The notes beneath the pieces were generated by a model. That model saw nothing but the letters and a program-made list of their open reading frames with translations, was not told the DNA's origin and searched no databases. This document shows, one piece after another, positions 1-5,470 of a stretch of DNA of 6,346 nt. Position 1 is the first letter of the stretch; the number at the start of each line of letters is the position of its first letter. The position numbers were made by a program, and so were the translations under genes. This stretch comes from Bdellovibrio sp. ZAP7 (lineage in GTDB: Bacteria > Bacteroidota > Bacteroidia > Flavobacteriales > Flavobacteriaceae). The stretch lies in the NCBI GenBank assembly GCA_943324165.2, contig CALPKO020000084.1, positions 1-6,346 of the forward strand. Reading direction: 5' to 3'.

Positions 1-1
1 A

Positions 2-1450
2 TTATCCTACTGAACCTTCCAACGAAATTTCTAGCAATTTCTGTGCTTCAACTGCAAATTCCATTGGTAACTTATTCAAAACTTCTTTGCTAAAACCATT
101 TACGATTAAGGCAATGGCTTTTTCAGTCGGAATACCTCGTTGATTACAATAAAAAACTTGGTCTTCGCCGATTTTAGATGTCGTTGCTTCGTGTTCAATT
201 TTAGCGGATGTGTTTTTACTTTCGATGTATGGAAAAGTATGCGCGCCACAATTATTTCCCATCAATAATGAATCACATTGAGAAAAATTTCTTGCGTTGT
301 CTGCATTTTTACTAATCTGAACCAATCCACGGTAACTGTTTTGAGATTTTCCTGCCGAAATTCCTTTCGAAATAATCGTTGATTTGGTGTTTTTGCCCAA
401 ATGTATCATTTTAGTACCAGTATCAGCTTGCTGAAAATTATTGGTAACGGCGATGGAATAAAATTCTCCAACGGCATTATCTCCTTTCAAAATTACAGAG
501 GGATATTTCCACGTAATTGCTGAACCGGTTTCAACTTGCGTCCAAGAAATTTTTGCGTTTTTTTCGCACAATCCCCTTTTAGTAACAAAGTTGTAAACGC
601 CGCCTTTTCCTTCCTTATTTCCTGGGTACCAATTTTGTACGGTCGAATATTTTATTTCAGCATTATCTAAAGCAATTAATTCTACAACTGCAGCGTGCAA
701 CTGATTTTCGTCACGACTTGGAGCAGTACAACCTTCGAGGTAAGAAACATAACTTCCTTCATCGGCTATCAAAAGTGTACGTTCAAATTGGCCTGTTCCT
801 GCTTGATTGATTCGGAAATAGGTCGATAATTCCATTGGACAACGAACGCCTTTTGGGATGTAACAAAAACTTCCATCAGAAAAAACGGCTGAGTTTAAAG
901 CAGCATAAAAGTTATCTTTTTGAGGAACAATGGTGCCTAAGTATTTTCGAACCAATTCAGGATGCTCTTTAATTGCTTCTGAAATAGGACAAAAAATAAT
1001 TCCTTTTTCAGACAATGTTTTTTTGAATGTGGTGGCAACCGATACGGAATCAACTACAATATCTATAGCAATGTTGTTCAATTTTTTTTGTTCGTTGATA
1101 GAAATACCTAATTTTTTATACATTTCTAACAATTCAGCGTCAACATCGTCAAGAGATTTGTTGGGATCTGCTTTTTTTGGTGCGGAATAATACGAAATTG
1201 CTTGAAAATCAGGTTTTTCATAATGTACATTTGCCCATTCAGGTTCGGTCATTTCCTCCCAAGCACGAAAAGCTTCAATCCGCCAATCGGTCATCCATTG
1301 TGGCTCTTCTTTTTTCAAAGAAATAGCGCGAACGATGTCTTCATTTAATCCGATAGGAAATGTCTCCGATTCTAATTCGGTGTAAAATCCGTATTCGTAT
1401 TCTTTGGTTTCAAGTTCGAGTTTAAGGTCGTCTTCTGTGTATTTTGACAT
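2..1450 (-). CDS. sufB: SufB, scaffold subunit of the SufBCD Fe-S cluster assembly complex
   Basis: This cytosolic protein pairs with SufD and the ATPase SufC to build Fe-S clusters from sulfur delivered by SufS/SufE. The gene encodes 482 residues, the usual SufB length, and is complete: its TAA stop is at bases 2-4 and its ATG at 1448-1450. The middle and C-terminal part is the SufB/SufD beta-helix core. Residues Cys241 (in LEGCTAP), Cys392 (in QCDSLL), His420 and Glu421 (in EHEATTSK) sit at a constant offset of 13 from E. coli SufB Cys254, Cys405, His433 and Glu434, the residues implicated in sulfur transfer and cluster assembly. All key residues are therefore present. It lies 105 bases after the A-type carrier gene on the same strand. 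The bases just before the ATG (GGGGGATGAT when read on the minus strand) come from the edge of the intergenic repeat. The other suf genes should lie beyond the left edge. Identification is secure. Confidence 0.98.
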   Translation of the reverse strand: MSKYTEDDLKLELETKEYEYGFYTELESETFPIGLNEDIVRAISLKKEEPQWMTDWRIEAFRAWEEMTEPEWANVHYEKPDFQAISYYSAPKKADPNKSLDDVDAELLEMYKKLGISINEQKKLNNIAIDIVVDSVSVATTFKKTLSEKGIIFCPISEAIKEHPELVRKYLGTIVPQKDNFYAALNSAVFSDGSFCYIPKGVRCPMELSTYFRINQAGTGQFERTLLIADEGSYVSYLEGCTAPSRDENQLHAAVVELIALDNAEIKYSTVQNWYPGNKEGKGGVYNFVTKRGLCEKNAKISWTQVETGSAITWKYPSVILKGDNAVGEFYSIAVTNNFQQADTGTKMIHLGKNTKSTIISKGISAGKSQNSYRGLVQISKNADNARNFSQCDSLLMGNNCGAHTFPYIESKNTSAKIEHEATTSKIGEDQVFYCNQRGIPTEKAIALIVNGFSKEVLNKLPMEFAVEAQKLLEISLEGSVG

Positions 1451-1555
1451 ATCATCCCCCTAACCCCCTACGGGGGAACTCCTACTAGGGGTAAATAGGA
1501 ATTTATTTTTTATATATTATTTTTTAAGCCGTCCCTTTGGGAGGGTTGGGTGAGC
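1451..1555. repeat. Imperfect inverted repeat filling the carrier-sufB spacer
   Basis: The whole gap between the two suf genes is occupied by two GC-rich arms around an AT-rich centre (about 1495-1527). The left arm (about 1453-1480) contains CCCCCTACGGGGG at 1464-1476, a 5-bp hairpin with a 3-base loop. The right arm (about 1528-1555) contains TCCCTTTGGGA at 1532-1542, a second small hairpin. The reverse complement of the right arm (CACCCAACCCTCCCAAAGGG) resembles the left arm (CCCCCTAACCCCCTACGGGGG), so the arms can also pair with each other imperfectly. It begins right after the carrier stop codon and ends at the sufB start. Such CCCTAACCC/GGGTTAGGG palindromic spacers are, from general knowledge, common in Flavobacterium genomes. 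It could affect read-through or mRNA stability, but this is inference. No transposase is present. Confidence 0.7.
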
Positions 1556-1885
1556 TTACAATGAGAAACTTTCCCCACATCCACAAGTTCTGCTCGCATT
1601 TGGATTGTTAAAAACAAAACCTTTTCCATTCAAACCTCCAGAAAATTCTAAAATTGTTCCAGCTAAGTAGAGAAAAGATTTTTTTTCGACAGCGATTTTC
1701 ACATTATTGTCTTCAAAAACTTTATCGTTTTCACCTAAAGATTTGTCGAATTTTAATTCATACGACAAACCCGAGCAACCACCAGATTTTACGCCAACTC
1801 GAACGTAATCTTGGGCTGCATTAAAACCGTCTTCATTCATCATGGCAACGATTTTTTTGCTAGCGTCATCAGATACTTTAATCAT
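1556..1885 (-). CDS. A-type Fe-S carrier (HesB/IscA/SufA family)
   Basis: Small cytosolic protein that binds and hands on Fe-S clusters made by the Suf machinery. With the start chosen here (ATG at 1883-1885) it has 109 residues, close to the usual 105-120 of the family. The three conserved cysteines are Cys37 (in SGGCSGLSY) and Cys101/Cys103 (in TCGCGESF), at an offset of 2 from the E. coli IscA cysteines 35, 99 and 101. The reading frame stays open to another ATG at 1925-1927, adding MNYITPIKINKNKV. The shorter form is preferred because MIKVSDDA matches the usual family N-terminus. Being first in the operon directly before sufB suggests a SufA-like role. Sequence alone does not separate SufA, IscA and ErpA, so no symbol is given. 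Confidence 0.95.
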   Translation of the reverse strand: MIKVSDDASKKIVAMMNEDGFNAAQDYVRVGVKSGGCSGLSYELKFDKSLGENDKVFEDNNVKIAVEKKSFLYLAGTILEFSGGLNGKGFVFNNPNASRTCGCGESFSL

Positions 1886-2004
1886 AACCTTGTTTTTATT
1901 TATTTTTATAGGTGTTATGTAATTCACACAGAAACACTAATTTTAAATTAATGTTTTTTCTTATGCTCATTTCACCGTTATATTGATTTTGTCTAAATTA
2001 ACCG

Positions 2005-2040
2005 CAAAGATATTACAAATTAAACTTTTTGCACAGTCAA
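2005..2040 (-). promoter_or_regulatory. Probable suf operon promoter (Bacteroidota type)
   Basis: Read on the minus strand, bases 2012-2005 are TATCTTTG, an exact fit to the Bacteroidota -7 box TAnnTTTG. A possible -33 element TTG (in TTGACTG) lies at 2040-2038 on the same strand, but its spacing of 25 bases is longer than the usual 17-23, so the upstream box is uncertain. Transcription would start near 1998-2000, giving an untranslated leader of about 110 bases before the ATG at 1885. That leader is AT-rich, and I see no riboswitch or Fe-S regulator site in it that I can support. Confidence 0.6.
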
Positions 2041-2149
2041 TAACATTATAATAACAAATTTAGAAATAGATTTTAATGATAATACTTTTCAATTAACGTT
2101 TTGATAGAAATATGATTTTAATAATTGTATCGTTTTCTGGTTTAAAAAT

Positions 2150-2192
2150 TATTTGCTTAAAATAGCTGGTTTGCTTATTTTTTAAGCAAATA
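2150..2192. promoter_or_regulatory. Perfect 13-bp inverted repeat with 17-base loop
   Basis: TATTTGCTTAAAA at 2150-2162 is the exact reverse complement of TTTTAAGCAAATA at 2180-2192. The loop contains a further direct copy of TTTGCTTA at 2170-2177 (also at 2152-2159 in the left arm). No open reading frame ends just before it, and no T-run follows the right arm, so it does not look like a simple terminator. It abuts the shared element that begins at 2193, which fits an operator or upstream regulatory site for the MbnP/MbnH unit. The regulator is unknown. Confidence 0.55.
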
Positions 2193-2220
2193 CAAGAATT
2201 TAAATTTAAATTCGTCTAAA
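2193..2220 (+). promoter_or_regulatory. Shared 28-base element, copy 1 (upstream of the MbnP gene)
   Basis: CAAGAATTTAAA, five variable bases, then ATTCGTCTAAA. The same two blocks with the same spacing occur at 3985-4012 before the first YHYH gene, so 23 of 28 positions are identical. The element ends 35 bases before the ATG at 2256. The CGTC core, 16 bases after CAAG, resembles the two-part layout of promoters used by extracytoplasmic-function sigma factors, whose -10 elements often contain CGT(C/A). Alternatively the symmetric GAAT-N10-ATTC within it may be an operator. In this copy bases 2196-2213 form a perfect 18-bp palindrome (GAATTTAAATTTAAATTC). Confidence 0.6.
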
Positions 2221-2255
2221 TTTAAAATCTCAAAGATTAATATTTAAAATCCACT

Positions 2256-2954
2256 ATGATTTTTAAAAAACAGTTGCTTTTCGGCTTTATTTTCGTTTTT
2301 GTTTTAAATGCGAGCGCTCAATTTCAAAAGGATTCCGTCTTTGTAAAATTAAATTTAAAATGGAAAAATGAACCTTTAGAATTGAATAAAGTCTATCATT
2401 CTAAAACCGATTCCCTCCAAATTTCTACTTTTAAATTTTATGTTTCTGCAATCACAATTCAATTTGAAGATAATTCAACATTTATAGAAAAAAACAGTTA
2501 TCATTTGGTTGATCTTGAAGATGAAAATACTTTTAAAATTGCTTTATGTAAAAAGGCAAACAAAAGTATTTCAAAAATATCATTCAACATTGGCGTGGAC
2601 AGTTTAGCTTCGGTCTCGGGAGCAATGTCAGGCGATTTAGACGCAACAAAAGGAATGTATTGGGCGTGGCAAAGCGGTTTTATCAACATGAAAATTGAAG
2701 GAAAAAGCAACAGCTGTGCTACTAGAAACAATAATTTTCATTTTCATGTTGGTGGCTATTTAAAACCAAATTATGCTTTGAGAAATGTCAATGTCAATGT
2801 CAATAACAATAGCAATGACAATGTCAATTTGATTATAGATTTAGCTCAATTATTTGACGAAGTAGATTTAAAAACTACCAATTCTATTATGATTCCAGGT
2901 CAAAAAGCGATGAAAATAGCAGATTTGTCTGTAAATATGTTTCGATTACAATGA
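2256..2954 (+). CDS. MbnP-family copper-binding protein, exported
   Basis: The protein has 232 residues with a clear Sec signal peptide: KK, a hydrophobic stretch, then ASA|Q, with cleavage near residue 21. The family signature is at residues 133-149, GMYWAWQSGFINMKIEG, containing the WxW motif Trp136-Ala-Trp138. In the MbnP of Methylosinus trichosporium the first Trp of this motif is converted to kynurenine in an MbnH-dependent way and is needed for Cu(I) binding. FHFHVGG at 161-167 offers His162 and His164 as candidate metal ligands, and Cys98 and Cys154 might form a disulfide. No lipobox and no type IX sorting domain is seen, so a periplasmic location is likely. Residues 177-191 are an Asn-rich run encoded by a hexanucleotide repeat. 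The stop overlaps the start of the peroxidase gene (ATGA), a sign of translational coupling. No methanobactin genes are visible. Family assignment is good; the exact function here is inferred. Confidence 0.87.
   Translation: MIFKKQLLFGFIFVFVLNASAQFQKDSVFVKLNLKWKNEPLELNKVYHSKTDSLQISTFKFYVSAITIQFEDNSTFIEKNSYHLVDLEDENTFKIALCKKANKSISKISFNIGVDSLASVSGAMSGDLDATKGMYWAWQSGFINMKIEGKSNSCATRNNNFHFHVGGYLKPNYALRNVNVNVNNNSNDNVNLIIDLAQLFDEVDLKTTNSIMIPGQKAMKIADLSVNMFRLQ
2784..2825 (+). repeat. In-frame hexanucleotide repeat AATNNC, seven units
   Basis: Three exact AATGTC units are followed by AATAAC, AATAGC, AATGAC and a further AATGTC. They encode an alternating Asn-Val then Asn-rich run (residues 177-190 of the MbnP-family protein). 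Because the unit is six bases, gain or loss of units would change the length of this segment without breaking the frame. Confidence 0.8.
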
Positions 2955-3967
2955 AAAAGTATTTAAAATATTTTATTTTATCGATAGGAATAGCATTTTC
3001 GCTAGGCTTTTTTTTAATTGAAACCACTCCAATTTATTTCGAAATCCCAAAAAATTTCCCTAAACCAGTTTACGATTTCAAGCGTAACCCGTTAACAGAA
3101 GAAGGTTTTCAATTGGGTAGCAACTTGTTTTACGATCCAATTTTATCGCGAGACAATACCATTTCTTGTGCCAGTTGTCATTTGCAGCAAACCGGATTTA
3201 CACATGTTGACCACGAGTTGAGTCATGGAATTGACGGAAAAATTGGCAATAGAAACGCTATATCATTACAGAATTTAGCTTGGACAAAAGATTTTATGTG
3301 GGATGGCGGTGTGAATCATTTGGATGTGCAAGCCATTCATCCAATAACGAGTAAAGTTGAAATGGATGAAACGCTTGAAAATGTGGTTTCAAAACTTCAA
3401 AAATCTGATAAATATCCTCATTTGTTTGAAGCGGCATTTGGCACAAAAAAAATCACAGGCCAATTAATGCTAAAAGCGCTTTCACAATTTGTGGTTTCTC
3501 TAACTTCATCCAATTCAAAATACGATAAAGTACTGCGTAAAGAGGAAAATTTCACTGAAATGGAAAAAAATGGCTATAGATTATTTAAGCAAAACTGTGC
3601 TTCGTGTCATCAAGAGCCTTTGTTTAAAAGCGATAAATTTGAATACAACGGCTTGACGTTGGATCCAACGCTAAACGATTTTGGAAGAATGAGAATTACT
3701 CAAAATCCTAAAGATTCATTGAAATTTAAAGTACCTACTTTGCGCAACGTTCAATATACGTTTCCTTATATGCACGATGGTAGATTTAAAACTTTGACTG
3801 AAGTTGTAAAACATTACAATTCTTTGCAAGCTAATAAAATACTGCCAAAAGAATTAGCTAAATCGATGCGTTTAACCGACAATGAAAGAACAGATTTGGT
3901 TGCTTTTTTAAAAACCCTTACGGATAAAGAAATGCTTTTTAATCCAAGATATGCTTATTCTAAATAA
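2951..3967 (+). CDS. MbnH/MauG-type di-haem cytochrome c peroxidase homologue
   Basis: The protein has 338 residues. An N-terminal hydrophobic segment (about 7-23) has no evident cleavage site or lipobox, so it is likely a membrane anchor holding the enzyme on the periplasmic face. Two c-type haem sites are present: Cys73-Ala-Ser-Cys76-His77 and Cys216-Ala-Ser-Cys219-His220. Other features of the bacterial CcP/MauG superfamily are FMWDGG (115-120), HPITSKVEM (130-138) and YMHDGRFKTLTEVVKHY (273-289). Family members use the two haems either to reduce peroxide or, in MauG and MbnH, to oxidise tryptophan in a partner protein. Its position directly behind an MbnP gene with a 4-base overlap argues for the MbnH role: oxidising the WxW tryptophan of that protein. 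The ATG is fixed by the overlap. An ordinary peroxidase is the alternative. No terminator is visible after the stop. Confidence 0.88.
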   Translation: MKKYLKYFILSIGIAFSLGFFLIETTPIYFEIPKNFPKPVYDFKRNPLTEEGFQLGSNLFYDPILSRDNTISCASCHLQQTGFTHVDHELSHGIDGKIGNRNAISLQNLAWTKDFMWDGGVNHLDVQAIHPITSKVEMDETLENVVSKLQKSDKYPHLFEAAFGTKKITGQLMLKALSQFVVSLTSSNSKYDKVLRKEENFTEMEKNGYRLFKQNCASCHQEPLFKSDKFEYNGLTLDPTLNDFGRMRITQNPKDSLKFKVPTLRNVQYTFPYMHDGRFKTLTEVVKHYNSLQANKILPKELAKSMRLTDNERTDLVAFLKTLTDKEMLFNPRYAYSK

Positions 3968-3984
3968 AATTATAAAATTATACG

Positions 3985-4012
3985 CAAGAATTTAAAACAG
4001 TATTCGTCTAAA
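3985..4012 (+). promoter_or_regulatory. Shared 28-base element, copy 2 (upstream of the first YHYH gene)
   Basis: CAAGAATTTAAA at 3985-3996 and ATTCGTCTAAA at 4002-4012, separated by ACAGT. Both blocks and the 5-base gap match copy 1 at 2193-2220, while the surrounding sequence does not. The outer GAAT/ATTC symmetry is kept, but the inner palindrome of copy 1 is not. It ends 24 bases before the ATG at 4037, a good distance for a promoter with a short leader. It lies within the 69-base gap after the peroxidase gene, implying that the YHYH genes can be transcribed independently of that unit but with the same control. Confidence 0.6.
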
Positions 4013-4036
4013 CAAAAAACAAAAAATGTGGACATC

Positions 4037-5425
4037 ATGAAAAAACTATTCTCGTTCCTACTTATTATAATGGCATTTGGATTGCAAGCCCAAACCAATC
4101 CGATAATAAAAAGTTGGTTGCAAAACAACACTAATTTTGGAAGATATTATACTGCCGCATCAGGAAGTACTCCGATTACCATGACAGTAAAAGCGAATTG
4201 TCAAAAAGTACAATACGACGCTACTTATGTTTATGTTACCACCCGAGGAATTCCTTCGTATCCGACTGGAATTTTTTCAGGAGACGGTAATAATAATCTT
4301 GCGGGAGATCAAAACGCAATGTATAGATTTCCATTGAATCCAACTCAAAATACAGGTACGCCAACAGCAACAAACGCTGGTAATTGTGGCGTATTTATCA
4401 ATGGGGTGTCTTTATTTGATTATAGAGATGGCGTTGCCTATAATGCTACTGCAACAAATGGTATTTGTGGCGGACCACCACCTAATGGAATGTGTCCGGG
4501 AGGAATGGGAGCCGTTCAAGCTTGGAATAGAGATGCTATTCCAGCAGAAAAGCTTGGTTTTGATTGTGCAAAAGGACATCCAGCGGGCACCAATTACCAC
4601 CATCACCAAAACCCAAGTGCTTTCAAATACGACAGTCCAACTTCTACTACTTATTCTCCTATCTGTACATTATACGATTCTGAAGGATTGTATGTCATAA
4701 ACCCAAACGAACACTCTCCGCTAATCGGTTTTGCCTATGATGGTTTTCCAATTTATGGCGCCTATGGATATACAAATACCAACGGTACTGGAGCAATTGC
4801 AAGAATGAAGTCAAGTTACCAACTTCGAACCAATACCACTAGACTTAATGGTCCAGCTATCAATCAAGTAATCGGAACTCAGACTTTTTTTAATGGTTAT
4901 TTCAAAGAAGATTATGAGTATGTAGCTCATCCATCAGATCCTACGTATTTAGATGCTCATAATGGAAGAATTTGTAACACTCCAGAATATCCGGTTTCAT
5001 TATATCCAAATGGAATTTATTGCTATTTTGCAACGGTAGATGCCAATAACACTTCTGTTTATCCTTATGTTGTTGGCCCTACCTATTATGGAAATAAGGT
5101 AGCTACCAAGTTTGGCACCTCAACGACTACAGTCAATGGAACGACAACATATTTACCTCTTACAGTTACTAATTTTGAAAAAACAAACATAACTATTTTC
5201 CCTAATCCTGCTCAAGACTATTTTACTGTACAAGCAGATTTCGTTGAAAATGATTTAAATGTTGAAGTAATTAATGAGTTAGGTCAAGTAGTTAAAACCA
5301 GTAAAATTCTTCAAGGAAGCACCCTAACTGTTATTGAAACGGACACCCTTTATAACGGTATTTATTTTGTTAGAATTTCAAGTGCAAAAGATGCTAAATC
5401 ATATAAAATAATTATCAATAATTAA
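4037..5425 (+). CDS. YHYH-family secreted protein with type IX secretion sorting domain
   Basis: The product has 462 residues. The ATG at 4037 is chosen over an in-frame GTG at 4028 because it gives a textbook signal peptide (MKKLFSFLLIIMAFGLQAQ, cleavage near residue 18). The YHYH-domain region spans about 50-350: GVFINGVSLFDY (118-129), AEKLGFDCAKGHP (170-182), the histidine cluster Tyr187-His-His-His190 where the family name motif YHYH is expected, HSPLIGFAYDGFPIYG (226-241), TPEYP (315-319) and YPYVVGPTYYG (342-352). Residues about 385-462 (ITIFPNPAQDYFTV to the C-terminus, with GIYFVRI) form a Por/type IX secretion sorting domain, so the protein should cross the outer membrane and be surface-attached or released. 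The family's biochemical role is not known to me. The histidines and the MbnP/MbnH neighbours suggest metal binding, which is inference. A Gly/Pro-rich segment bounded by Cys144 and Cys153 is absent from the paralogue downstream. Confidence 0.87.
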   Translation: MKKLFSFLLIIMAFGLQAQTNPIIKSWLQNNTNFGRYYTAASGSTPITMTVKANCQKVQYDATYVYVTTRGIPSYPTGIFSGDGNNNLAGDQNAMYRFPLNPTQNTGTPTATNAGNCGVFINGVSLFDYRDGVAYNATATNGICGGPPPNGMCPGGMGAVQAWNRDAIPAEKLGFDCAKGHPAGTNYHHHQNPSAFKYDSPTSTTYSPICTLYDSEGLYVINPNEHSPLIGFAYDGFPIYGAYGYTNTNGTGAIARMKSSYQLRTNTTRLNGPAINQVIGTQTFFNGYFKEDYEYVAHPSDPTYLDAHNGRICNTPEYPVSLYPNGIYCYFATVDANNTSVYPYVVGPTYYGNKVATKFGTSTTTVNGTTTYLPLTVTNFEKTNITIFPNPAQDYFTVQADFVENDLNVEVINELGQVVKTSKILQGSTLTVIETDTLYNGIYFVRISSAKDAKSYKIIINN

Positions 5426-5427
5426 TT

Positions 5428-5445
5428 TAAAATTGTCCAATTTTA
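5428..5445. repeat. Small AT-rich inverted repeat after the first YHYH gene
   Basis: TAAAATTG and CAATTTTA (8-bp perfect arms, 2-base centre) begin three bases after the stop codon. The stem is very AT-rich and no T-run follows, so it would be at best a weak terminator. The next gene starts 45 bases after the stop, and co-transcription seems likely. Confidence 0.35.
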
Positions 5446-5470
5446 GTCCAACTTTAAACTCATATTCCTA

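Larger units (their letters stand above)
1886..2255. other. Divergent AT-rich intergenic region
   Basis: These 370 bases separate the leftward suf genes from the rightward MbnP gene. No coding potential is apparent on either strand. The left third holds the suf leader and promoter. The stretch 2041-2149 is plain AT-rich sequence in which I see nothing specific. The right third holds a 13-bp inverted repeat, an 18-bp palindrome and the first copy of the 28-base shared element. No exact plus-strand TAnnTTTG box was found upstream of 2256, which suggests that the MbnP gene does not use a standard housekeeping promoter. Confidence 0.75.

Noticed and set aside
930..1190. Plus-strand open frame of 86 codons
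   Set aside because: Lies wholly inside sufB on the opposite strand; its translation shows no recognisable family.
1987..2000. TTTTGTCTAAATTA, resembling the second block of the shared element
   Set aside because: Lacks the CGTC core and has no CAAGAATTTAAA block at the right distance; likely chance in AT-rich sequence.
2501..2731. Minus-strand open frame of 76 codons
   Set aside because: Antisense shadow within the MbnP-family gene, which has a signal peptide and family signature in the other frame.
4028..4036. In-frame GTG as an earlier start for the first YHYH gene
   Set aside because: Would place MDI before a perfect MKK signal peptide start; the paralogue also begins with MKK directly.
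4386..4700. Plus-strand open frame of 104 codons, and a minus-strand frame at 4412-4609
   Set aside because: Both are out-of-frame shadows of the first YHYH gene.
5435..5457. Direct repeat GTCCAA (11-base period) between the YHYH genes as a possible operator
   Set aside because: Only six bases repeated twice in low-complexity AT-rich sequence; no support for function.
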